From positions 1 to 64,000 of the forward strand of contig NZ_BCTQ01000003.1 of assembly GCF_001571365.1 (NCBI RefSeq): a stretch of 64,000 bases of DNA, given 5' to 3'. Source of the stretch: Achromobacter denitrificans NBRC 15125 (GTDB lineage Bacteria; Pseudomonadota; Gammaproteobacteria; Burkholderiales; Burkholderiaceae_B). Within the stretch, counting starts at the first letter, position 1; every line of letters starts with the position of its first letter. Of the stretch, positions 51,342 to 61,380 are shown piece after piece. The translations under genes and the position numbers were made by a program. The notes below the pieces were generated by a model that saw nothing but the letters and a program-made list of their open reading frames with translations, did not search any database and was not told where the DNA came from.

Positions 51342-52529
51342 TCACAGGCGCTCCAGCGCGGCGGCCGACGCCAGCGGGTCAGGTTTGACCAGGGTGCCCG
51401 CGGCGTGCTGGGCGCGCAATTCGTCCCACCAATGGCGCAGCAGGCGCTCGCGGTATTCCACCGCCTTGGGATCGACCTTCACCAGCATCTGCGCATCGTC
51501 GATGCGCAGCGACGCCAGATAGTCGTCGATGTCCAGCCCGGCATTATGGCCGATGTAGACCGCCAGATAATACGGATAGGCGGACCTCCGGAACACCTTG
51601 TCCTCCACCCGGTCCGGATCGATGTTGTCGGCCCGGGCCATGCGAGCGACCGCGCCGTCCACCGCCGCCGAGAAGCGCTTGCGCAGGTCGCGCCGCTCGG
51701 ATCCGCCGAAATTCACGAATACGATTCCCGACGCGTACTCCTGCGCGAAGAACCATTGCAGCTCCTCGTCGCGCGGGAAGACTTCGAAGACGCGCTCATA
51801 GACCATGGTGCTGGAGGGAACGCCCGTGATATCGCTGCGGTGCCTGACCAGCGCGGGAAACCCGATCTGGTCTTCGACGATATGCACGCTGAATCGGCAG
51901 ATGCGCAGGTCCAGCCCGCGCTTTTCCGCGATGGCATACTCGCCGTCGCGCAGCACGCCGCCAAAGCGCTTTTCGTCCAGGGACGCGAGCCGCGCCTGGT
52001 GCGCCGCCAGTTTGTCGTCCGCGGGCAATCGCGCGATGACTTCCTTGGACAGCCAGACGTCGCCCGCGCGGCTGCCGTCGACCTTGGCCGCGTACGGCGC
52101 CACCCAGTTCACCTGGGGCACCTCCCACTTGGCCTTCCCCCGGTCCAGTTCCATGCTGTAGCGCATCAGCGTCGTCTCGCCGGAGCCGTTGAATTCATAC
52201 AGGCCGCCCCAGCACATGGGCGCCGCCGCGATCGACAGGCGCGAACTGAAAGCCAGGGACCAGTTGAATGCCGTCCAATAGCGCAGGTACGTGCCCTTTT
52301 CCTGCGCCCGCACTGGCGGCGTCATGTCGGGGAACAGATCGCGCAAGGGGGAAGGATCGACCCGGGCCGCCTCCGCGCGCGCCGTCGGCGCGTCGTACGG
52401 CTTGCTCATCATGTCGCGGCCCACGGCGGACAAATCCGCGCAACCGCCCAACGCCAGGACCGACATCGCAAGACAAATCCTGCGACCGGAGAATGCAAAC
52501 GAACGCGCCAGATCGCCACCGAACCGCAT
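51342..52529 (-). CDS. Uncharacterised lipoprotein
   Basis: 395 residues, not a family I recognise. Signal with lipobox LALGGC, so Cys30 would be lipidated and the protein anchored to a periplasmic membrane face. The mature part is soluble-looking, with no further transmembrane segment. Features: many aromatic residues (YLRYWTAFNWSLAFSS, HWWDEL), a charged middle (RLPADDKLAAHQARLASLDEKRFGG) and EYASGIVFVNFGGSERRDLRKRFSAAVDGAVARMARADNI. No metal or protease motif seen. Its stop lies 3 nt before the helicase-nuclease start, so the two should be translated together. That pairing is unexpected for a periplasmic protein. Confidence 0.8.
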   Translation of the reverse strand: MRFGGDLARSFAFSGRRICLAMSVLALGGCADLSAVGRDMMSKPYDAPTARAEAARVDPSPLRDLFPDMTPPVRAQEKGTYLRYWTAFNWSLAFSSRLSIAAAPMCWGGLYEFNGSGETTLMRYSMELDRGKAKWEVPQVNWVAPYAAKVDGSRAGDVWLSKEVIARLPADDKLAAHQARLASLDEKRFGGVLRDGEYAIAEKRGLDLRICRFSVHIVEDQIGFPALVRHRSDITGVPSSTMVYERVFEVFPRDEELQWFFAQEYASGIVFVNFGGSERRDLRKRFSAAVDGAVARMARADNIDPDRVEDKVFRRSAYPYYLAVYIGHNAGLDIDDYLASLRIDDAQMLVKVDPKAVEYRERLLRHWWDELRAQHAAGTLVKPDPLASAAALERL

Positions 52530-52696
52530 ATGAAGGTCTTCCTTGTTGTTGTCGGCATTTAATTCAGAACATTACACTTTAACTCAAATTACAAACTCTG
52601 TTACCGATGCCGAGCCACAGCGCCCCGCCCTTCGTGGCGCGCTCATCGGACGGCCCGCCGCTCCCGAACAGGCCGTGAAAACGTTCGAAATCCGTA

Positions 52697-52717
52697 CGTC
52701 CGGCTCGGTTCCGGACG
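52697..52717. promoter_or_regulatory. Candidate upstream activator site for the acx sigma-54 promoter
   Basis: CGTCCGG (52697-52703) and CCGGACG (52711-52717) are perfect 7-bp inverted arms around 7 nt. They are centred about 112 nt upstream of the -24 element, a typical distance for a sigma-54 activator site. The activator is likely the AcxR-type protein at 58124. Confidence 0.4.
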
Positions 52718-52817
52718 CCCGCGCTCCTCTCTCCCCGCGTCCGCCGCGGCCCGCCGCAGGGGCGCCCTCCCTCGCACAGCCTGCTTCCGGCGCATCGCGC
52801 CGGGGCGCGCCTGCCGC

Positions 52818-52832
52818 TGGCATCCATTTTGC
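52818..52832 (+). promoter_or_regulatory. Sigma-54 (-24/-12) promoter of acxABC
   Basis: TGGCATCCATTTTGC has GG (52819-52820) and GC (52831-52832) separated by exactly 10 nt, and matches TGGCAC-N5-TTGC at all but one defined position. Transcription would start near 52844, ~45 nt before acxA. The AAA+ sigma-54 activator encoded downstream supports it. Confidence 0.75.
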
Positions 52833-52888
52833 TTGGATATCCGCACGCGCCGCGTCAAGCGCGCGGGACAACAACGAGGAGACTCTTC

Positions 52889-55033
52889 ATGTCATTGCAA
52901 TCCCCAGCCCAGGTGATGGGCATCGATGCCGGCGGCACGATGACCGACACTTTCTTCGTCCGCAAGGATGGCCGCTTTGTGGTCGGCAAGGCGCAAAGCA
53001 ACCCGGCCGACGAATCCCTTGCCATCTTCAACTCTTCGCAAGACGCGCTCGCGCATTGGGACCGCGACGTCGACGACGTCTTCCCGGAGCTGTTGACCTG
53101 CGTGTACTCCGGCACCGCGATGCTCAACCGGGTGGTGCAGCGCAAGGGGCTGGAGGTCGGCCTGATCGTCAACAAGGGGTTCGAGCACGTGCATTCGATG
53201 GGCCGCGCCATCCAGAGCTACCTGGGCTACGCGTTGGAGGAACGCATCCACCTCAACACCCATCGCTATGACGAGCCGCTGGTGCCGCTGTCGCGCACGC
53301 GCGGCGTGACCGAACGCACCGACGTGCAGGGCGAGATCGTCATCCCGCTGCGCGAGGCCGAGGTGCGCCAGGCCGTGCGCGACCTGGTGGCCGCCGGCAG
53401 CAAGGCCCTGGTGATCGTGCTGCTGCAATCCCACAAGAACGGCGCCAGCGAGCGCCAGGCCCGGGACATCGCGCTGGACGAGCTGGCCAGGCTGGGCAGC
53501 GAGGTGCCCGTCTTCGCTTCGGTGGACTACTACCCGCAGCGCAAGGAAAGCCACAGGATGAACACCACCATCCTGGAGGCATACGCCGCCGAACCCTCGC
53601 GCCAGACTTTGCGCAAGGTCAGCGACCGCTTCAAGAAGCACGGGGCGAAGTTCGATCTGCGCGTCATGGCCACGCACGGCGGCACGATCAGCTGGAAGGC
53701 CAAGGAACTGGCCCGCACCATCGTGTCCGGGCCGATCGGCGGCGTCATCGGCTCGCGGCTGCTGGGCCAGGCGCTGGGCTACGAGAACATCGCGTGTTCC
53801 GACATCGGCGGAACCTCGTTCGACATGGCGCTGATCACCAAGGGCAATTTCACCATCGTGGCCGACCCGGACATGGCCCGGCTGGTGCTGTCGCTGCCGC
53901 TCGTCGCCATGGATTCCGTAGGCGCGGGCGCCGGCAGCTTCGTGCGGCTCGATCCCTACAGCGGCGCCATCAAGCTCGGCCCGGACAGCGCCGGCTACCG
54001 CGTCGGCACCTGCTGGCCGGAAAGCGGCCTGGACACCGTCTCGGTATCGGACTGCCACGTGGTGCTGGGCTACCTCAATCCCGACAACTTCCTCGGCGGC
54101 GCCATCAAGCTGGACGTCGCCCGCGCCCGCGAGAGCATCAAGCGGCAGATCGCGGATCCGCTGGGCCTGACGGTCGAGGACGCGGCCGCCGGCGTGATCG
54201 AACTGCTGGACCTGCAGCTGCGCGAATACCTGCGCTCCAACGTGAGCGCCAAGGGCTACAACCCGACCGACTTCGTGTGCTTCAGCTATGGCGGCGCGGG
54301 GCCGGTGCATACCTATGGCTACACCGAGGGGCTGGGCTTCAAGGACGTCATCGTGCCGGCCTGGGCGGCCGGGTTCTCGGCCTTCGGCTGCGCCTGCGCC
54401 GACTTCGAATACCGCTACGACAAAAGCGTGGACCTGGCGCTGCCACAGGTCGCGGCGCAGTCCGACAAGGTCCAGGCGGTGGAGACCTTGCAACAGGCCT
54501 GGAACGAACTGGCCGAGAAGGTGATCGAGGAATTCCGCATCAACGGCTTCAAGCCCGAAGACGTGATCCTGCGGCCCGGGTACCGCATGCAGTACATGGG
54601 GCAGCTGAACGACCTGGAAATCGATTCGCCCATCGCCGGCGCCGGCAGCGCGGACGACTGGGACAGGATCGTGGGCGCGTTCGAAGACACCTATGGCCGC
54701 GTCTACGCCAGCTCCGCCCGCTCGCCCGAACTGGGCTTCTCGGTCACCGGCGCCATCATGCGCGGCATGGTCGTCACCCAGAAGCCGGTCCTGCCCGAGG
54801 ATCCCGAAGCCGGCCCCACCCCGCCGGCCGAGGCCAGGCTGGGCACCCGCAAGCTGTACCGCCGCGGGCAATGGCACGTGGCCACGCTGTGGCACATGGA
54901 GGCGCTCAAGCCGGGCAACCGGATCAAGGGGCCCGCCATCGTCGAGTCCGACGCGACCACCTTCGTGGTGCCGCAGGGCTTCTCGGCAAGCATCGACAAG
55001 CATCGCCTGTTCCACCTGCAGGAAACCAAGTAA
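52889..55033 (+). CDS. acxA: Acetone carboxylase beta subunit (HyuA-like)
   Basis: Part of the ATP- and metal-dependent enzyme that carboxylates acetone to acetoacetate. It has 714 residues from ATG 52889, with GAGGAG 8 nt upstream; an in-frame ATG at 52829 would lie inside the sigma-54 promoter. ASKHA-type nucleotide-binding start VMGIDAGGTMTDTFFV, then SGTAMLNRVVQRKGLEVGLIVNKGFEHVHSMGR, ATHGGTISWKAKELARTIVSGPIGG, CSDIGGTSFDMALI and VCFSYGGAGPVHTYG. The order A-B-C, the sizes 714/774/168 and the specific 168-residue third subunit separate it from hydantoinase and acetophenone carboxylase relatives. Confidence 0.92.
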   Translation: MSLQSPAQVMGIDAGGTMTDTFFVRKDGRFVVGKAQSNPADESLAIFNSSQDALAHWDRDVDDVFPELLTCVYSGTAMLNRVVQRKGLEVGLIVNKGFEHVHSMGRAIQSYLGYALEERIHLNTHRYDEPLVPLSRTRGVTERTDVQGEIVIPLREAEVRQAVRDLVAAGSKALVIVLLQSHKNGASERQARDIALDELARLGSEVPVFASVDYYPQRKESHRMNTTILEAYAAEPSRQTLRKVSDRFKKHGAKFDLRVMATHGGTISWKAKELARTIVSGPIGGVIGSRLLGQALGYENIACSDIGGTSFDMALITKGNFTIVADPDMARLVLSLPLVAMDSVGAGAGSFVRLDPYSGAIKLGPDSAGYRVGTCWPESGLDTVSVSDCHVVLGYLNPDNFLGGAIKLDVARARESIKRQIADPLGLTVEDAAAGVIELLDLQLREYLRSNVSAKGYNPTDFVCFSYGGAGPVHTYGYTEGLGFKDVIVPAWAAGFSAFGCACADFEYRYDKSVDLALPQVAAQSDKVQAVETLQQAWNELAEKVIEEFRINGFKPEDVILRPGYRMQYMGQLNDLEIDSPIAGAGSADDWDRIVGAFEDTYGRVYASSARSPELGFSVTGAIMRGMVVTQKPVLPEDPEAGPTPPAEARLGTRKLYRRGQWHVATLWHMEALKPGNRIKGPAIVESDATTFVVPQGFSASIDKHRLFHLQETK

Positions 55034-55054
55034 TCGGACTCCCGGAGAGACAAC

Positions 55055-57379
55055 ATGAACACGATATCAAGAATGGAAACCGGCGCCTCGGGCCTGCTGG
55101 GCACGGGCGAAACGCTCAAGCAGTTCCGCGACGCCATCCTGGCCCGCACCAAGGACACCGGCCACTACAACGGCCTGACCCGGCTGGACCTGCGGGAGAG
55201 CGAGCCCATCCGCTACGAGAAAATGTTCTCCAAGCTGCGCGGCGGCCTGGTGCATGCGCGCGAGACCGCCAAGCGCATCGCCGCCAGCCCCATCGTCGAA
55301 CAGGAAGGCGAACTCTGCTTCACTCTGTACAACGCCGCCGGCGACTGCGTGCTGACCTCCACCGGCATCATCATCCATGTGGGCACCATGGGCGCGGCGA
55401 TCAAGTACATGATCGAGAACGACTGGGAAACCAACCCCGGCATCAACCCGGGCGACATGTTCACCAACAATGACTGCGCCATCGGCAACGTGCACCCCTG
55501 CGACATCGCCACCATCGTGCCGATCTTCGCGCAGGGCAAGCTGGTCGGCTGGGTCGGCGGCGTCACGCACGTGATCGACACCGGCGCGGTGACGCCCGGC
55601 TCCATGTCGACGGGCCAGACGCAGCGCTTTGGCGACGGCTACATGATCACCTGCCGCAAGACCGGCATCAACGACGTGCCGCTCAAGGACTGGCTGCATG
55701 AAAGCCAGCGCGCCGTGCGCACGCCCAAGTACTGGATCCTGGACGAGAAGACCCGCATCGCCGGCTGCCACATGGTGCGCAGCCTGATCGAAGAGGTCAT
55801 CGCCGAGGAAGGGCTGGAGGCCTACGAGAAGTTCGCCTATGAAGTCATCGAGGAAGGCCGCCGCGGGCTGCAGATGCGGATCAAGGCGCTGACCCTGCCG
55901 GGCAAGTACCGCAAGGTGGCGTTCGTCGACGTGCCCTACAAGCACGAGGACGTGCAGACCTCGAACGCCTTCGCCAAGCTCGATTCCATCATGCACTCCC
56001 CGGTGGAGATGGAGATCCGCAAGGACGGCACCTGGCGGCTGGACTTCGAAGGCTCCAGCCGCTGGGGCTGGCACAGCTACAACGCGCACCAGGTGGCGTT
56101 CACCAGCGGCATCTGGGTAATGATGACGCAGACGCTGGTGCCCACCCAGCGCATCAACGACGGCGCCTACTACGGCACGGAATTCCGCCTGCCCAAGGGC
56201 GCCTGGATGAACCCCGACGACCGGCGCACCGGGCACGCCTACGCATGGCACTTCCTGGTGTCCGGATGGAGCGCGCTGTGGCGCGGCCTGGGGCAGGCGT
56301 ACTTCAGCCGCGGCTACCTGGAGGAAGTCAACGCCGGCAACGCCAATACCTCCAACTGGCTGCAGGGCGGCGGCATCAACCAAGAGGGCGAGATCCATGC
56401 CGTCAACAGCTTCGAGGCCAGCTCCTGCGGCACCGGCGCGGGCGCCGTCAAGGACGGCCTGAACCACGCCGCCGCCATCTGGAACCCGGAAGGCGACATG
56501 GGCGACATGGAAATCTGGGAGATGGCCGAGCCCCTGCTCTACCTGGGCCGCAATGCCAAATCCAACTCCGGCGGCTACGGCAAGTATCGGGGCGGCTGCG
56601 GCTTCGAGACGCTGCGCATGGTCTGGAAGGCGCAGGACTGGACCATGTTCTTCATGGGCAACGGCTACATGAACAGCGACTGGGGCCTGATGGGCGGCTA
56701 TCCGGCGGCCACCGGCTACCGCTTCGAGGCCCACCATACCGGCCTGAAGGACCGCATCGCCCGCGGCGAAAGCCTGCCGCTGGGCGCCGACACCAATCCG
56801 GAGGCGCCCGACTACGAGCAGCACCTGGCGCCCGGGGCCCGCGTCAAGCGGGACCAGCAGTGCATGACGACGGAGGACTGCTACGAGAACTACGACCTCT
56901 ATCTCAACTACCTGCGCGGCGGCCCCGGCTTCGGAGACCCCCTGGACCGCGAGCTCGACGCCATCGCCGACGACCTGAACAACGAGCTGCTGCTGCCCAA
57001 GTACGCGCTGGAGGTCTACGGCGCCGTGGTGACCCAGGACGCCGCAGGACGCTGGCAGGTCGACGCCAAGGCCTCGGCCAGCAAGCGCCTGGATATCCGC
57101 AAACGCAGGCTGGAACGGGCGGTGCCGGTGCGCGACTGGATGCGGTCCGAGCGCGAACGCATCCTGGCCAAGACCGCCTCGACCCAGGTGCAGCACATGT
57201 ACGCCACGAGTTTCGGGCTGTCCAGGAAGTTCGAGCAGCAGTTCCGGGACTTCTGGAGCCTGCCGGCCGACTGGACCCTGACCGAGGAAGAACTCGACGT
57301 GCCCACCTACGGGTCCAAGTTCCGCATGGATCTTTCGAAAATGCCCGACGTGAAGACCATCGTGCTGGTGGACGAGTGA
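55055..57379 (+). CDS. acxB: Acetone carboxylase alpha subunit (HyuB-like)
   Basis: 774 residues, the size of known AcxB. HyuB-fold marks: GGLVHARETAKRIAASPIVEQEGELCFTLYNAAGDCVLTSTGIIIHVGTMG, NPGDMFTNNDCAIGNVHPCDIATIVPIF, GWVGGVTHVIDTGAVTPGSMSTG and RGGCGFETLRMVW. It is thought to hold the metal carboxylation site in Xanthobacter. Gap of 21 nt after acxA with GGAGAG before ATG 55055; 31 nt before acxC. Cytosolic, no signal. Confidence 0.93.
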   Translation: MNTISRMETGASGLLGTGETLKQFRDAILARTKDTGHYNGLTRLDLRESEPIRYEKMFSKLRGGLVHARETAKRIAASPIVEQEGELCFTLYNAAGDCVLTSTGIIIHVGTMGAAIKYMIENDWETNPGINPGDMFTNNDCAIGNVHPCDIATIVPIFAQGKLVGWVGGVTHVIDTGAVTPGSMSTGQTQRFGDGYMITCRKTGINDVPLKDWLHESQRAVRTPKYWILDEKTRIAGCHMVRSLIEEVIAEEGLEAYEKFAYEVIEEGRRGLQMRIKALTLPGKYRKVAFVDVPYKHEDVQTSNAFAKLDSIMHSPVEMEIRKDGTWRLDFEGSSRWGWHSYNAHQVAFTSGIWVMMTQTLVPTQRINDGAYYGTEFRLPKGAWMNPDDRRTGHAYAWHFLVSGWSALWRGLGQAYFSRGYLEEVNAGNANTSNWLQGGGINQEGEIHAVNSFEASSCGTGAGAVKDGLNHAAAIWNPEGDMGDMEIWEMAEPLLYLGRNAKSNSGGYGKYRGGCGFETLRMVWKAQDWTMFFMGNGYMNSDWGLMGGYPAATGYRFEAHHTGLKDRIARGESLPLGADTNPEAPDYEQHLAPGARVKRDQQCMTTEDCYENYDLYLNYLRGGPGFGDPLDRELDAIADDLNNELLLPKYALEVYGAVVTQDAAGRWQVDAKASASKRLDIRKRRLERAVPVRDWMRSERERILAKTASTQVQHMYATSFGLSRKFEQQFRDFWSLPADWTLTEEELDVPTYGSKFRMDLSKMPDVKTIVLVDE

Positions 57380-57410
57380 GCCGGTGGCTTGCGAAAACAA
57401 GGAGACGACA

Positions 57411-57917
57411 ATGACGACTTACACGCAGGAACAGGTGGACCACCTGGTGGACGGCCGGCTGGACTGGGACACCACCATCCGCATGCTGTCCATGCCGAAG
57501 GACGGCGAGCGCTTCGAGATGTACCTCAAGACGCTGCAGAAGAAGCTCGACTGGAACGACCGGATCGTCCTGCCGCTCGCGCCGCACCTGTACATCGTGC
57601 AGCGCGCGCGCGACAAGCACTGGGTGACGAAATGCGATTGCGGCCATGAGTTCGGCGATTACCGGCAGAACTGGAAGCTCGCCGCGCACGTCTACGTGCG
57701 CGAGGACGCCCAGGCCATGAGCGAGGTCTATCCCAAGCTCATGGCGCCCGACACCCAATGGCAGGTGTACCGCGAGTACTACTGCCCCCAGTGCGGCACC
57801 CTGCACGACGTCGAGGCGCCCACGCCCTGGTATCCGGTAATCCATGATTTCGAGCCGGATATCGATACCTTCTACAAGGAATGGGTCAACCTGCCCTTGC
57901 CCGAGCGCGCGGCATAG
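57411..57917 (+). CDS. acxC: Acetone carboxylase gamma subunit
   Basis: 168 residues from ATG 57411 (AGGAG 6 nt upstream), the expected size of the gamma subunit. The N-terminus TYTQEQVDHLVDGRLDWDTTIRMLSMPKDGERF is typical. Two Cys pairs, KCDCGHEFGD and YYCPQCGTLHD, look like a zinc-ribbon type metal site. The protein is specific to acetone carboxylases, so it clinches the identity of the three-gene set. Confidence 0.93.
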   Translation: MTTYTQEQVDHLVDGRLDWDTTIRMLSMPKDGERFEMYLKTLQKKLDWNDRIVLPLAPHLYIVQRARDKHWVTKCDCGHEFGDYRQNWKLAAHVYVREDAQAMSEVYPKLMAPDTQWQVYREYYCPQCGTLHDVEAPTPWYPVIHDFEPDIDTFYKEWVNLPLPERAA

Positions 57918-57934
57918 CGGGCGGCCGCGGCGCG

Positions 57935-57973
57935 AACCGGACCGGGATGGCCGCGGCCGTCCTGGTCCGGGTT
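57935..57973 (+). terminator. Possible hairpin after acxC
   Basis: AACCGGACC (57935-57943) pairs with GGTCCGGGTT (57964-57973) with one bulge, and the loop contains a second GC palindrome (GGCCGCGGCC). It lies 18 nt after the acxC stop and has no T-run. It could attenuate read-through towards the activator gene. Confidence 0.35.
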
Positions 57974-58123
57974 GCTCCGGATTGACGCCTGGCGCTCATG
58001 CCGTCTAATGAACGCGGCTGGCCAGGCACTCGGCCCGCCCCGACCCAGGGCCAGCGGCAGCGCGCGCCCTGCGTACAGCCGGCAGGATAGCCGGCCCATG
58101 CATCGCATCTTGGAGACTAGGCG

Positions 58124-60139
<2,016 letters not shown>

Positions 60140-60279
60140 GGCGCCCGCGCCGGGCGCTTCCGCCCGGGGATCCATCGCCATGTGCGCGGCAATTGACATG
60201 GCGCAAACAATGTCGTCCAGGAATGTAGTTGGAAGCGGTACGCTAAGCCCATACCCGACACGCACTTCAGGAGATTGCC

Positions 60280-61380
60280 ATGCCCGTCATGATGAAAGCC
60301 GCTGTCTTTGTCGAACCCGGCCGCATCGAAATCGTCGACAAGCCGATTCCGGACGTCGGCCCCAACGACGCCCTCATCCGCATCACCACCACCACCATCT
60401 GCGGCACCGATATCCATATTCTGAAGGGCGAATATCCCGTCGCGCCCGGGCTGACCGTCGGCCATGAACCCGTCGGCATCATCGAGAAGCTGGGCAGCGC
60501 GGTGACCGGCTACCAGGAAGGGCAGCGCGTCATCGCCGGCGCGATCTGCCCGAACTTCAACTCGTACGCGGCCCAGGACGGCGTCGCGTCGCAGGACGGC
60601 AGCTACCTCGCCGCCATGGGGCTCTGCGGCTGCCACGGCTACCAGGCCACGGCCGGCTGGCGCTTCGGCAACAAGATCGACGGCACCCAGGCCGAATACG
60701 TGCTCGTGCCCGACGCGCAGGCCAACCTGGCCCCGGTTCCCGACGGCCTGACCGACGAGCAGGTGCTGATGTGCCCGGACATCATGTCCACCGGCTTCAA
60801 GGGCGCCGAGAACGCCAACATCCGCATCGGCGACGTGGTGGCGGTCTTCGCCCAGGGCCCCATCGGCCTGTGCGCCACGGCCGGCGCCCGCCTGCTGGGC
60901 GCGTCCACCATCATCGCCGTCGACGGCAACGCCCACCGGCTGGACGTGGCGCGGTCCCTCGGCGCCGACGTGACCCTGAACTTCCGCGACTGCGACGTGG
61001 TGGAAGAGATCCTGCGCCTGACCGGCGGGCGCGGCGTCGACTCGTCCATCGAAGCCCTGGGGCTGCAAAGCACCTTCGAATCCGCCCTGCGCGTGCTCAA
61101 GCCGGGCGGCACCCTGTCCAGCCTGGGCGTCTACTCCGAAGACCTGAAGATCCCCCTGAGCGCGTTCGCGGCGGGCCTGGGCGACCACAAGATCAACACG
61201 GCCCTGTGCCCCGGCGGCAAGGAACGCATGCGCCGCCTGATGAACGTGATCCAGTCCGGCCGGGTGGACCTGGGCGTGATGGTCACCCACCAATACAAGC
61301 TCGACAACATCGTCGAAGCCTACGACCTGTTCGCGCACCAGCGCGACAACGTGCTCAAGGTCGCCGTCAAGCCCGCCTGA
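60280..61380 (+). CDS. Zinc-dependent secondary-alcohol dehydrogenase (likely isopropanol dehydrogenase)
   Basis: Medium-chain dehydrogenase, 366 residues, AGGAG before ATG 60280. Catalytic zinc ligands Cys41 (ICGTDIH), His62-Glu63 (GHEPVG) and Asp167 (MCPDIMS). The four-Cys structural zinc lobe is missing (GAICPNFNSYAAQDG...), as in Clostridium/Thermoanaerobacter secondary-alcohol dehydrogenases. Rossmann motif AVFAQGPIGLCATAGARLLG and an Asp at the end of the second strand (IIAVDGN) favour NAD over NADP. Placed beside the acetone carboxylase set, it likely oxidises isopropanol to acetone. It overlaps the convergent ATPase gene by 14 nt. Confidence 0.88.
   Translation: MPVMMKAAVFVEPGRIEIVDKPIPDVGPNDALIRITTTTICGTDIHILKGEYPVAPGLTVGHEPVGIIEKLGSAVTGYQEGQRVIAGAICPNFNSYAAQDGVASQDGSYLAAMGLCGCHGYQATAGWRFGNKIDGTQAEYVLVPDAQANLAPVPDGLTDEQVLMCPDIMSTGFKGAENANIRIGDVVAVFAQGPIGLCATAGARLLGASTIIAVDGNAHRLDVARSLGADVTLNFRDCDVVEEILRLTGGRGVDSSIEALGLQSTFESALRVLKPGGTLSSLGVYSEDLKIPLSAFAAGLGDHKINTALCPGGKERMRRLMNVIQSGRVDLGVMVTHQYKLDNIVEAYDLFAHQRDNVLKVAVKPA

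Larger units (their letters stand above)
52530..52888. other. Divergent promoter region, lipoprotein/helicase (-) versus acxABC (+)
   Basis: 359 nt without a supported gene. The end nearest the lipoprotein (52550-52615) is AT-rich and probably holds its promoter, but no clear -35/-10 pair could be assigned. The remainder holds the sigma-54 promoter and a possible activator site listed separately. Short open frames here have no ribosome site or recognisable content. Confidence 0.5.

Noticed and set aside
55067-57400. 777-residue minus-strand frame opposite acxB, and similar long frames opposite acxA, wsp, the helicase and the P-type ATPase
   Set aside because: GC-rich codon bias makes the antisense third frame stop-free. 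The translations are compositionally odd and lack domains.
60193-60206. TTGACATGGCGCAA upstream of the alcohol dehydrogenase as an FNR box or -35
   Set aside because: Only 7/10 to FNR, no suitable -10 at either FNR or sigma-70 spacing.
60231-60245. GG...GC element before the alcohol dehydrogenase as a second sigma-54 promoter
   Set aside because: Spacing is 9 nt instead of 10, and no TGGCA/TTGC context.
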